From positions 15,316,719 through 15,380,718 of the forward strand of contig CM030834.1 in the NCBI GenBank assembly GCA_018105865.1: DNA of 64,000 bases, in the 5' to 3' direction. This DNA is from Metaphire vulgaris. Taxonomy: Eukaryota > Annelida > Clitellata > Crassiclitellata > Megascolecidae. The notes beneath the pieces are model-generated. The model was not told the DNA's origin, did not search any database, and saw nothing but the letters and a program-made list of their open reading frames with translations. Positions 36,621-47,711 of this stretch are shown one piece after another (position 1 is the first letter of the stretch; every line of letters starts with the position of its first letter). The translations under genes and the position numbers were made by a program.

Positions 36621-37151
36621 TACTCGAGGCCAAGCCCTCACACCATGGAATTAAACAAGAAAATCGCGCATTCAAAATGTTGGAAGTGACGAATAGTATC
36701 TGAACAAAACGTCCTCTGTTCAATACAAACGGTAGACCCTGAGAATTCCTGCTAGCTCTAGTAGCTTGTAATTATGTTGCTTGCATTGACAAGGCTTCCA
36801 TTGTTTGAAGCGAACATTGCCTCAGTGATTGAATTAGGCATTTGGACCAGATAATTGGGTTTCTTGCTAATAAAAGTATTAAAAGGCTTGAACCTAAATG
36901 GATATCTGGCGTCTATTTTAGAGCAGTTCTAGACAGCGGCGGCTTCACAGGGGGCCGGGGTTTATTGTCTCTAAAGTATAACAGAGACACCTGCGAGGCT
37001 GCATCTGCTTAGGCTAAGGAGGTTGTAGACTGATCGCACTTGGAAAAGAAACGATGCCGGAAAAGAAACGATGCCGTAGTGATAGCAATCTCTGCTGTAG
37101 GCCTACCTATTGCTATTAAAGTTTGTAAGTAAAAATACGCAAGCAAAGAAT

Positions 37152-37344
37152 ATGGCCACAAATGAGCCTAGCATTTCGAAGTTTGCTTTCACCGATTTCA
37201 AAATAATAAATGAAAGAAAGTGGTCCGCGAAATGCAAGCATTGTCGCGAAATAATAAGTGAAACTCGAGGAACTTCAAGTGGGTTCAAGAAACATCTGGA
37301 TAGAAAACACGAGACTGTGGCAAACAGCTACAAGACATCAAAAG
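37152..37344 (+). pseudogene. BED zinc-finger exon of a hAT transposase
   Basis: From ATG at 37152 the frame reads MATNEPSISKF, then KWSAKCKHCREIISETRG and SGFKKHLDRKH, a BED finger (C-x2-C ... H-x4-H) as found at the N-terminus of hAT transposases. It ends in a phase-1 splice donor (AAAG|GTATTT), suggesting a spliced transposase gene whose later exons are lost. Confidence 0.75.
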
Positions 37345-37889
37345 GTATTTTAATTTTATTTTTAAAACATGGTTGGTAGTAGGTACTGGACCTTACTGCC
37401 ATGGACGCCAATCCATAAGGAGCCAGGGCACCCAATAATTCGGGTAGGGGGCCCAGCACTTGTTTGGCCCCCAAAATTTCAATATTTTGACGTTTAAGCT
37501 GCCCAAATCGAGTGTTGGCCCTGAACAGCGCGCGATTTGCAGGAAAGGGGGGGATTTTACCCCACTGTCCATGTACATCCCTTCCACTGAGGTGGCTACT
37601 GCAGGGCCGTTTTAAGGTCTTCGTAGGCCTTGGGCACTCTCATATTCGTAGGCCCTCCTCAACTTAAACCTCCAAGTTGCCAACTACGCAACCAACTGTG
37701 GATTAAACTGTAGAGTTTAACACTTCTGCATTATTTCATGACTTCGTGTTTAACGGGGGTGTCATTTGGGGGCAGGGGCGTGGCTCCAAGGAAATGAAGA
37801 AATAATGTAACAAATAAATAAATAAATGTAAAATGTGCAAAAAATTTGGCAAAATGTACCTAAAAATTTGGCCAAAAACGCCAAATATC

Positions 37890-38075
37890 TGCTGGCCTTG
37901 GCCTTGGCCTTGACTTCGGACCTGCTGGCCTTGGCCTTGGCCTCGGACCTGCTGGCCTTGGCCTTGGCCTCGGACCTCCTGGCCTTGGCCTTGGCCTCGG
38001 ACCTCCTGGCCTTGGCCTTGGCCTTGGCCTCGGACCTCCTGGCCTTGGCCTCGCCTTGGCCTCGACAGTTGTGGC
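37890..38075 (+). repeat. GGCCTTGGCC minisatellite, right block
   Basis: At least five units of CTTGGCCTCGGACCTSCTGG type, same orientation as the left block. Confidence 0.92.
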
Positions 38076-38099
38076 CTCGACTCCAAGTCTGGAGTTTCG

Positions 38100-39535
38100 T
38101 TTTATTACAGCAGGTTAACCCTTTCAGATTAATGCTTAATGCATACATAGAAGCGTAGACTGGTCATTGTGTGATTCCCTAGTCAGGTCAGGCTTTCTTT
38201 ATTATTGCAATCAGTTTCAAAGTTAGCTGTTAGTAGTACCAGAATACGTTTAATGCATAAATATCCTGCCGTGGATTTCCATTTTGGAGAACTAACTCCT
38301 TCTCATCGTACACATTCTCATATTGGTGGCCTAGCATTGATGTTGTGAATGGATGGCTTCTTGTTACTATTGCTTCGTGTCATTAAGGAGAAACATATTA
38401 ATTATTATCAATTGACCCACCTGTGTGCTCATCCAGGTAACCGTCCCACGTTTGCTTAAGTTGGTTGCGTTGTAGTGCTGTGTCCAAATTTGACTTCTGC
38501 TCAGCAAGGACAATCTTTCAATAGAATATGATTTTTGTTCTTTCATAGCATTTTGTCTAAATGATATTTATTTCTACAATGTGCATATGATGCAATGATG
38601 TTTACGATTGAAAACATTATTTTAGAAACTAAAACCTATTGGTTAAATTTTACACTACTGCGTTGATGATAAAGGTTTGTTAATTACTTGTCTGTACAGT
38701 GCAATTTTTTTATGTATGCTTTATTAGTAAATTTTGATGATCATGTGGCTTTGGGACTGTAATTATTAGATACAAAAGAACACAAAATGAAACTCCTATA
38801 AGGTTTTGTGGTGTATACTACTCAGTGCATTTTTAATTTTGCTTGATGTATTTTGCTGTTTGATTCGTATTTAAATGTTTATTAAGTGTGTGCTTTGAAG
38901 TCGTCTATTAGTGTGATTGTGCATACATTGAAATTTTTCATTGCAGGCATGCCTTAATTTAGGCATGACGGAACACTTTTGCAGTATTTATTATTTATGA
39001 AGTAATTAAAATCGGTTGGCAATTGAAACTGTGTCTCAAGAGATTTGTGTAGACTTTATTTAAATTCAGTTGTTCTAAACAACTGAGTTGTTGGTGGCCA
39101 AACAGCCCAATCAAAACTGCCGACAATACTTGTGCTTTGGTATTTGTTTATTTGAGTTGGTAAATGACCAAATTACTCATTCTGTCATGCCTTGCTACTG
39201 ATTTGTTTTTCCCCCAAGTACTCACAGTTTGTGAATGGTTGTCATTTTTTATCTGTGATAGTTTTGTTGTTTAGATGATTCGTTCGAAACCTCCTTTGCA
39301 TCTTTGTACTTTTGACGAGTTCATCTGTCTACTGAATTGATTTGTTAAATTTTGATGATGATGATGATGATGATGGTTCTGTCGTCAAGGTCATTGTGCT
39401 GTCTGATGTGCACATCTTATTATTTCAGACATGAAATGTGACCATTTGCAGTGAATGAGAAGATAATGATGTTCTTATGTGCCCTAGAAGAGTTTCAAGA
39501 GAATTTTTTATTTAAGAGAAGAGAATTCAAGAGAA
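38100..39535. other. No gene seen
   Basis: AT-rich spacer with only a short (GAT)n run at about 39353-39376. No exon-like frame on either strand. Confidence 0.55.
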
Positions 39536-39543
39536 TGTTCCTA

Positions 39544-39825
39544 CAGTGGCATCGGAACAATTTTTCGTCAGGGGTGCAGATTTTTTCGAGGTTGAATTTT
39601 TCTCTTTAAAATCCTTGACAAGCAAAAAAAGGTTTTTGACACACGAGCAAAAAAGGTCGTCGACGCCCAATTTCACCCTAAAAATACCTTGACAAAGGAA
39701 AAAGGTCATCTGCACGATTTTAACGGTGCAGACAGGGTGCATACCATCTTCTTTCCAGGGGGTGCACTGCACCCCCCTACATTTTTCCAGGGGGTGCAGC
39801 TGCACCCTCACTTCGTACGGGCCTG
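39544..39825. mobile_element. hAT MITE (282 bp)
   Basis: A perfect 8-bp duplication TGTTCCTA lies at 39536-39543 and 39826-39833. Ends CAGTGGCATCGGAAC and, inverted, CAGGCCCGTACGAAG share only short identity. The interior carries CCAGGGGGTGCA words also found in the nested element at 45354-45984. Confidence 0.75.
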
Positions 39826-40329
39826 TGTTCCTATTCATTTTAGCCGACTATGTGGATTAGCATTCGAGCACGGGTCATTACACAGCAGTTGAGGGTAGGA
39901 CATTTGTCTCCAGCATATTGAGTGATTTGTGTGATGAATTTGCATGTGTCTATTTACTCCATAGTAATTATTGTAGATGTAAGCTGCTGCGCAGAAATCC
40001 TGCTGGTTAATAATATCTTAATGTTTATTTAGTTGTGGTTACAAGTGTCAGTTAATGTAATGTGTGGCTATCTTTTTCACTCACAGAGCATTGTATAGGT
40101 GAGGCAGAGCGAGAAGCTGTAATATAATAATAATGATGATGATGATGAATTTTTTGTCAATGTCACTGTAATGTAATGTACGGTAATGCTGTTGAAATGA
40201 TGCACCTGCACTTTCGAGGTGATTTAGAGTGATATTTGTATTCCTGTTATGACAGAATGATATGTGTAGTCCTATTATGAAACAATCTAGGCTATAATGA
40301 TAATAATCAATGACGACTGTCAATCCCAG

Positions 40330-42190
40330 CCATACCTCAAAATAAATGTGCCCAAGGTCAGTGGTTGTAATGCAGTCGTTTTAAAGGCAGTTTGTTTCAT
40401 ATTGGGCTAGTAGTTAGTTAATTTTAGTCGTACTACAAATGAATAATGAATTGCACAGAATAATTTAATACATTATATGTCGCAATGATGATGTCTTAGA
40501 GTTTGCATTCACTTGTAGCATTATGAGTTTCTACGAGTGTAGAATGACTCTTGACATGACACTTTTTGTCATCAGTCAAGTACGTGTATGTAGAATGCTC
40601 TATGAAATGGAAAATTATGATATACTGTAACCAATAATGCTACCTCTAGTCTATAACTCAATAGTCATTACAAGTGAGATGCTTGTTTAAGTTTTGCAGC
40701 AGCTTACCATACATTTTTGGAAGTGTATATGGTTAAAAGAGCAAATATTCTTATTCATGGCATAACCATCTTAAGAATAATGAATTTGGATATAACAATT
40801 GACTATACTGCCAGATCATAAAGTCAAATATAGTGGGGGTTTTAACCAGAACATGACACACTATCAACTGTTTTGCAAGAATTTAATATGTCACCTCATT
40901 TGAATATAAGCAATTGTTTAGCTTAGAAATCTGTAACAGTTAACATTTGAAAGAACAACCATGGAAAGAAGACATTACAACAATATGCCTATGTACTTGG
41001 TGTACAATATTATAATTTGAAATGGCTGATTTCATTTAGAAATTGCTGATGGTACGAGTGTTATAAGACATGTAATGCAGTAGAAGATTTATAACTGTAC
41101 TCCATGTAGACTTGTAGACGGGACATTCAGTAAACTGCTAGAAGCCGATAATAATTATGTTGATATTTGAATGTACCAATGTAATTCAGCAACTGTACAA
41201 GAAATTGATGACCACCTGTTTTACTAAAGTATTATTTAAGATCATTAATCTGTTAGGGAGTTTGCTTATTAAGTATTAAGTGAATCTAGTTCGGTGTGAT
41301 CAGAACTTTTACTTTGTGCTCTTGCCGAGTTGAAGAATATTTATGCATGGCCTTTGATATTACAGAGTTGAAGGTTTTGCAGAGTTTTTAAAATTCAGCT
41401 TTTATTGTGATTTAATCTGTCGTGAAATACTGAAAGTTAATCGTTTCTTGTGCAAAGGTTCGGAGTATGTAGTACTAACGCCATTTTAAAATATTTGTTG
41501 CTTCATTGTTGCTGTGTATTGGGTCATGAATTTGCAATGCTTCTATTCTGTAACATATTCATTTAATTTTGAGATGGCTGACATGTGTTGATATTTGCTT
41601 TTAGACAGGTTTTTAACAAAACAAATCATAATTTAATTCCTCAACAGCCTACTGTTAAATATACAACTGGAAAATGATTTTATTTACAATTTTTCACTGG
41701 TTATACTTTTGTATTTAAGTGAAACATTTCTTTTATGCTAAAAGCATGTGCAGAATTGTTGAGTTGTCATTGTGTAATTGTTTATGTGCAATTACATCTT
41801 ATAACTTCATTAGTGTTATTCAGTAGTTGTGTTCGTTGCTTTCTTTCTGTGCCTTATTTGCTAACAGTGGGCCACTGAATTTGAAATTTATTTAACTAAT
41901 AAAATTAATTGCTTTTCATTATTCCATCCATTTAGCTTTTGAATTATTATGGCAAAGATAAACTAAATGAAATCTTTGGTGTGCTTGCAATTCACTGTCT
42001 GCAAATGCTGCAATTACTTGTTCTAAGATACGTGGCATACAGGATTTCCTGCAGGTTTAACCGCCACTGGTTTAATCGCCACGTTCAGTTACTGAACGTG
42101 TAAGAAAAACCCAAGATAGAAATTTTAGGGTGGAGGAGTATGGCACCCACATATTTGGAAAAATCGACAATTGTAATAGATATGGTTTTT
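40330..42190. other. No gene seen
   Basis: AT-rich spacer. The only structure noticed is a 21-base palindrome at 42080-42100 (CACGTTCAGT, one base, ACTGAACGTG). Confidence 0.5.
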
Positions 42191-42195
42191 AAAGT

Positions 42196-43366
42196 TCACA
42201 GTCCAGACTGTATAATAATGAAATGTATAGGGTGAACAAGTAAAAAGTGGACCCCTTTATGATATTTAATATATAGATTCGTCAGGGGTGGTTGTGATGT
42301 ACGCTCGGATGGCAACAGATCTCGCAGATTCCTTGCATTCATTTTGATGTTTGGCAGGAAAAACTTGCATATGTTTTGAGCTGCTGTCATTTCACTTGTT
42401 TGACCACTTCATATTGATTTTATAGTGGTAATTGCCGTCTCTGTTCACCCTGTCATCATCTCCGAGCATTGCCAACGATACGTTCTCATGGTGGGCCCAA
42501 TAAGCATTTCGCTTGATGATGGGCCACACCATTTCTTTCTCAGACTTGGTCAAGAGTGCTGTAATATGTTGCAATAAATGTTTTGATCCATCAGTGTGCA
42601 CTTAGCTTGACACTTGATCTTAAACCACATAGGACCATAAATGCACACGACAAAAATTTCCAGGCCACAAAGGGCATCACTTGGCTCTTCAGTCGCTATA
42701 TACAAGTGCCAAATCCTATTAGCAGCAGTCACCTACCTGGCCATCGACATCTTTCCTGGTTTTTCTCACATGAGCCTTTCTTCAACGTTACTGCTTCTAA
42801 TCGCAGCTATTATTCTGTAGAGATAGGCTTGATCATGACTAAGTTCATCTAGGTTGATTTCCAGTAGAGGATCTGCTTCAGTGATAAACTTAGATCCTGA
42901 TCTGGCCAGTGGTAGCGTTTCACACATTGGCAAGGCTTTACCAATCGGCCCTATTCATTGCGTCAGCCCTTCCGTTGGGCCAATCATTGCCTTGCAGAAA
43001 TGACGGAAATTGAGTTCATTTAAGTGCACATAGCAGACGATCCACTGCAATGGAATACCCATTTTGCATTCCAGTAAACGTTTTATTCTGTTCTTACGCC
43101 CTGTATTGACAACTGTACTATCAGCCCCTACTGCACGTATTTTGTCTGCAATTCCCATTTCATCCATCGATGTGTAAATCTTTTCTGCAATGGCTGCACC
43201 TGTTCTGCGCTGTACCATAAAATGTTGCAGGTATGACGTTCCGGGTTCTCCGACTAGCACATAATGGTCTTCCATCTCTTCTTTCCCATACCATTTGCCA
43301 GACAGTTTTTCTCTTATCCGAGTCAGGTCTTTATGACCATCAAAGAACAAACCCTTTATTATTAAA
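42196..43366 (-). pseudogene. Decayed transposon protein of the FFDGxKD type
   Basis: Minus-strand frames join in order, with frameshifts: FFDGHKDLTRIREK, HYVLVGEPGTSYLQHF, VGADSTVVNTG, IPLQWIVCYVHLNELNFRHF, then GPIGKALPMCETLPLARSGS and LSHDQAYLYRI, then TAANRIWHLYIATEEPSDAL, then IKRNAYWAHHENVSLAMLGD, then LPNIKMNARNLRDLL. I recall this block order from multicopy, transposon-like proteins in arthropod and other invertebrate genomes, which have no name I can give with confidence. Three or more frameshifts and the lack of a clear start mark it as dead. Confidence 0.6.
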
Positions 43367-43906
43367 TTAAATTATTTATACTACTGTACATTGGACTTGT
43401 GGTGATAATTATATCTATCAGATTTTAATATAAATGCAGCAATTACAGGTTTGGCCACCAGCTCATTACAGACAATATTAAGTAAAGCATGAAGCTTGCA
43501 AGTACAATCATAATTACAAAACGGTAGCACCAGTATTCATATGCAATTTTACACAAAACGGTTTCGAGCTGCCATTTAAATAGACGGATATTGGAACTGT
43601 ATACCTGTATTTAATAATATGCCTAAGCATCGGAGATCATCAGATAGACTGTTGTAGATGGAAATGTTGTTTTCTCCAATTTCATATTAATTATTTCACA
43701 TGGGCAGTAATGACTCCTAAGCCATTTTAAATCAAGGTATATTTTTTAAAATAATAACTGGGTTTTGATTTGTAATAAGTTGGATGTGTCCTGTGTGAGA
43801 ATCACTGTGCTCCAGTTGGCCATTCATTTACAATATGGTTTTGTTTTTATTTTCTTCTTTTTCTTCTTGTCCTTGAGTCTACAATTATAGCGAACTCTGT
43901 AGTATA

Positions 43907-44074
43907 CAGTGGCGGCTCCAGGATTTGGCAAGTGGGGTGGCAACTTCTAATCATGGGGTGCCAACCATTTGTTGTTATACTGTATATGTAGTATTAAGTA
44001 TAAGGTGACAACAGGGGCCACTGGGGTGGCCAGGCACTCAATAGGGGGCACGGCCCCCTGTGGAGCCGCCACTG
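43907..44074. mobile_element. hAT MITE (168 bp), sister of 45389-45577
   Basis: Ends CAGTGGCGGCTCC and GGAGCCGCCACTG are perfect inverted repeats. The duplication GTAGTATA occurs at 43899-43906 and 44079-44086; the right copy is displaced by four bases (CATG). The interior shares AGGATTTGGCAAGTGGGG and CCAACCATTTGTTG with 45389-45577. Confidence 0.82.
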
Positions 44075-44599
44075 CATGGTAGTATACAATGTTTGGATAC
44101 TAGAAGGTTGATTATAATAGCAGGCTGATGATCCGCGTGTGTCTGATATCATCATATCAAATATAGAATCAAGAAGCATCGATGCGTGAAGGTATCAAAA
44201 ACAGTTTAGTTGGCTCGTGTCTATCATCTGCTTCAGGTGACATGCACGTGCTTATCAAAGCTTCCGAACATTTGCGCGTATGCGTGACTGTTAATGTCAT
44301 CTTTAGAGTTTCGACTCTAGGTACCGGTGTGTTATAGTCTTATAGATGCCTGCAGTTATTTAGTTATGCGTAGAAATGGATTTGGATTCACATGCAAATT
44401 GTTTTAGTGCTATAGTACTCTACATATTAAATACATATGGAGAAGATAGGATCAGGTGATAGTGTAAATATAATATTTGAAAAGCCTAAGCACTATGGAA
44501 TATTAGATTGAGTTTAGTATAGTTACTAGATGTATTATAAAACATTTTAAAGTAGTACTTTTCAAGGCGCCATAGAAATTCAAGACATTTTTATTTTAC

Positions 44600-44645
44600 T
44601 TTACTCTATAAAGATGTTTACGGAGTAACATCTTTATAGAGTAAA
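44600..44645. repeat. Perfect 19-bp hairpin
   Basis: Arms TTTACTCTATAAAGATGTT (44600-44618) and its exact complement (44627-44645) are separated by 8 bases. No duplication or gene attaches it to a known family. Confidence 0.85.
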
Positions 44646-44677
44646 CGCGTACTAATAGTTAACCGGTCCCTAATTAA

Positions 44678-44749
44678 CCCCTTAACCGTGTATTTAACTG
44701 TAACTCAATGTAAAATGGACAGATATATCCGGGATCCCCAGTTAAGGGG
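44678..44749. mobile_element. piggyBac-like mini-MITE (72 bp)
   Basis: Ends CCCCTTAACCG and AGTTAAGGGG (inverted) are each flanked by TTAA (44674-44677 and 44750-44753). Confidence 0.6.
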
Positions 44750-45382
44750 TTAAGCTCTTCGAGCCTCTGACATCAGCTGCAGCGAGGGTCGAAACGCAGG
44801 TGCTCGGGACCTCTTATAGGCCATCAGCCTAGGACGACAGTGGAAAGGTTTCTGCAGCATCCCTTCGGGCGGTCTTTGTTGCTCTGCCTTTTTGGATACG
44901 AAAAATCGCAAAGAAAACTCGTGTTACGTTTACATCGCGCTGTTATAATAAACGATTTGACATTAAAAGATTGGAGGTGAACAGCGATAAATATTTGTGC
45001 CGAATCAAAGATATAGATATTCGATCGCGGGAATAGTTTTTTAAAGCATAATCGTATCGCCTCTCTTTTAATCGAAAGATTATTGTTAGCGCAACTAGAA
45101 AGTTGAAATGCCGTTGCTTTGTAAGTAGCCTACTTTTGTATAGAATAAGTATACTTTGTATAACTTTCATGAGAGTTTCATAGTGCAAGTAGGACTAATA
45201 TTATTAGGCCTATATCTATGACAGAAAATCGGAAGTCAGTGGGCCCTACAATATTGGGTTTTGAACATGATGTAAACTTCCATTAGGCCTCTAGGATCAA
45301 GCCCCCTACACTTTGAGAGATTCTCATAAGAAAGGGGGAGGTATAGGAGTTGCCATGGGCGTTCGCAGAAATTTTCCAGGGG

Positions 45383-45807
45383 CAGGCCCAGTGGCGGCTC
45401 TAGGATTTGGCAAGTGGGGGGGGCGTTGGGGTAGTAATCATGGGGGGGCAACCATTTGTTGTTTAATGTATGTAGCATTAAGTATAGGGTATTAGGGTCC
45501 CAACTGGGGGGGCCACTGGGGGACCTGGCACTCAACAGGGGGGCACGGGCCCCTTCCCCCCGGTGGAGCCACCACTGGGCAGGCCTGAGGAGAGGGGTTG
45601 CAGCCGGTACATTGTACCGGGGCCCATGGATTTTTCAGGGGCCCAGATCCGGCGACGATAAGGTTTTTTGTTGTTGCTTTGCTTGTCAGGCTGTTTTGGA
45701 GAGTTGATAACGTTTTTTGCTTGTCAGGTTTTTCGGAGACTTGAAAAATTTTTAAGGGCCCGCAATTTTTTTTGTTCCGGGGCCCGCAATTTCTCTCGGC
45801 GGCCCTG
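45383..45807. mobile_element. hAT MITE, middle layer of the nest
   Basis: Ends CAGGCCTGAGGAGAGG (split by the inner element) and, inverted, CAGGGCCGCCGAGAGA. The 8-bp duplication TCCAGGGG is perfect (45375-45382 and 45808-45815) once the inner insertion is removed. Confidence 0.78.
45389..45577. mobile_element. hAT MITE, inner layer (189 bp)
   Basis: Starts CAGTGGCGGCTCTAGG and ends GGTGGAGCCACCACTG. The perfect duplication GGCAGGCC lies at 45381-45388 and 45578-45585. Sister copy at 43907-44074. Confidence 0.88.
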
Positions 45808-46293
45808 TCCAGGGGTGCAAAACAAGGCCTTGTGACGAAAGAAATTAAAAACATTTCCAGCGGGTGCAAAACAAGGTTTTGTGACGAAAGAAACAAGCAA
45901 TTTTACTTTTTCATAACTCCGCAATTTTTCCAGGGGGTGCAATTGCTCCTCCGGGGTGCAATTGCACCCCTCTGGATGCCAGTGGGAGTTGGCCCCTCAC
46001 TTTTTCATCCAAGTTGACGCCAATGGTTTTGAAGACGGCACCAATAGTACCACAGTGTCATCTATTGTGTTACTAAGGCCTATTTAGGCTCAATGCAAGG
46101 ATAGCAGCCTACTTTATGGTTAGTCAGCCGTAGTTCATTAGTTAACTGTTTAAAGATGTTTAGAAATCACTTCTATTATTCACTTTTACCTTTGCCTTGG
46201 GGTCCTTTAGTCCACTTTGACAAATAATTTGGTGACTTACTTGCTGAATTTTTCTTGCCTGATCTAGAAGGCATGCACCGGGACACAGTAAAG

Positions 46294-46496
46294 CAGGGTT
46301 ATTTCCAGGATTATAAATTTGGGGGGTGTCAGTATTTTTGGGGGTCCATCCTTGCTGAAAAAGCCTGACAGGCAAAAAAGGTCATCACAGGCTCAGATTG
46401 GGGGGGGGGGGGAGGAAGTGTTAAGGGTGTTGGTCTCAAATTGGAGGGGGTGTTGTTTGGGGTGCTAGGGCTTTAGGGGGTGTAAAAATATCCCTG
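46294..46496. mobile_element. hAT MITE (203 bp)
   Basis: Ends CAGGGTTATTTCC and, inverted, CAGGGATATTTTTAC; perfect 8-bp duplication CAGTAAAG at 46286-46293 and 46497-46504. G-rich interior. Confidence 0.82.
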
Positions 46497-46579
46497 CAGT
46501 AAAGCCACAAAATTACAGAATGTCCCTAAATGTGAATTATGGGCAAGGGTGATCGCCATGTGCCCAGATGCCCTGAAAT

Positions 46580-47003
46580 TAGGGCTGCGCTAACCGAGTA
46601 GGAGTCGAGTAGGAGTCGAGTAGCTTAGCGAGTACTCGAGTACTCGCGTAAAACCGGAAATACATGATTTTTGCGTCATGGCCTTCATTTAACCAAAGCA
46701 GAACGCTAGATACAGTTACATATCAATTTTTCGGATATTCAAGCGTATTCAAGCTTATAAATACTATTTATTTATAGTATTTCCTTCATTGACCAGTTTA
46801 GTATAACAGAAGTTACAGAACAGAAACTATTTTGCCGGTAATAATGGTAGGCCAAATTTTAATGAAATTCTTTGGTTATTCGTTATTTATCTATTCTATT
46901 CCTTATTTAGTTATTCTATGCGAGTACTCGACTCCAAAAAAATTACTCGACTCCAATTTGGAGTCGAGTACTCGCGTTACTCGAGTTACTCGGTGCAGCC
47001 CTA
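46580..47003. mobile_element. hAT element with GAGTACTCGA subterminal repeats (424 bp)
   Basis: Ends TAGGGCTGC and GCAGCCCTA; perfect 8-bp duplication CCTGAAAT at 46572-46579 and 47004-47011. Both subterminal regions carry clustered GAGTAC/ACTCGAG/GGAGTCGAGTA words, which could be transposase-binding repeats. Non-coding AT-rich centre. Confidence 0.88.
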
Positions 47004-47523
47004 CCTGAAATGGACCACAGATGCTACTTTAATCAGTATTTCCTTCATTGACCAGTTCAGGTCAACAGACCTTCTGCTCTTTGATTCCAGCATGATGTGG
47101 GCCATTGATCATGAAGATATCTGCATGCTTTTTGCTAGACACGAATGAATTTACAGAATGAAATTTCTAGCAATCTGTTGGCCTAGATGTATGATTTTTT
47201 CTGAAGTAATTGATGTGGATCAAATAAATTTACCGGTAAGTTATATTTTTTTTTGCAGATAAGATGTCCAACAGATGTACCGGTAGTCTTGTTGGCAATT
47301 AGCGTTCAGTGCAGAGATACAATAGATGTTAAGTGTATGCGATCTCATTGAGAATTGCAATTTTCTTTATTCTGGTATCTGTACTCTTATAATACAATTT
47401 TTAAAATAATTATCTTAAAGCAATGCATATTTATAAATTCCATAATGTAATAATTATCTATAAGCATTGAGCAGTCTGGCAAGTTTGTCCAAGTCAAAGT
47501 GTCTGTCTGATGATTTTGTAGTA

Positions 47524-47708
47524 CAATGGATCCCACTTAATCGCATACCACTTAATTGCATAACCCCATAATCGCATGACAACATAAAAACCCAAACCAG
47601 TGTTTTGTGCATACAATTAATTATCAGACGTCCCGGCTATTCGCATAGCCCAGTTAGTCGCATAAGCAAGGCTTGCACAGCACCTATGCAATTAAGCGGG
47701 TTTCACTG
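47524..47708. mobile_element. Tigger/pogo-like MITE (185 bp)
   Basis: Ends CAATGGATCCCACTTAATCG and, inverted, CAGTGAAACCCGCTTAATTG; flanked by TA at 47522-47523 and 47709-47710. The interior repeats AATCGCATA/AATTGCATA words. Confidence 0.75.
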
Positions 47709-47711
47709 TAT

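Larger units (their letters stand above)
36419..38091 (+). mobile_element. hAT element with GGCCTTGGCC minisatellites and a BED-finger exon (1673 bp)
   Basis: Inverted ends start CAGACTTGGAGTC and continue to GAGGCC, and the 8-bp duplication GAGTTTCG is perfect (36411-36418 and 38092-38099). Minisatellites built on GGCCTTGGCCTCGGACC lie just inside each end (about 36435-36620 and 37890-38075), in the same orientation. Between them is an exon encoding a BED zinc finger (37152-37344). No catalytic domain follows, so this looks like an internally deleted relative of an autonomous hAT. Confidence 0.88.
45354..45984. mobile_element. hAT-type MITE, outer layer of the nest
   Basis: Ends CATGGGCGTTCGCAG and, inverted, CACTGGCATCCAGAGG. 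Flanks GGAGTTGC (45346-45353) and GGAGTTGG (45985-45992) agree at 7 of 8 positions, and the uninterrupted relative at 55.8 kb shows the insertion point. Confidence 0.65.
45298..46020. repeat. Unnamed repeat hosting a three-deep hAT nest
   Basis: Outer sequence CCCCCTACACTTTGAGAG...GTATAGGAGTT then GGCCCCTCACTTTTTCATCC matches, without the insertion, 55765-55845 (CCCCTAACTTTTGAGAGGC...GTATAGGGGTTTTGCCCCCA). The 55.8 kb copy is the empty site. Confidence 0.7.

Noticed and set aside
36361..38158. Several open frames of 75-130 codons around the GGCCTTGGCC repeats
   Set aside because: Repeat artefacts open on both strands; only the BED-finger frame at 37152-37344 has protein-like sequence.
42550..42732. 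Tc1/mariner transposase signature (MDQNIYCNILQ)
   Set aside because: This is an out-of-frame reading past a frameshift; the neighbouring frame gives DGSKHLLQHI, which fits the FFDGxKD-type transposon protein.
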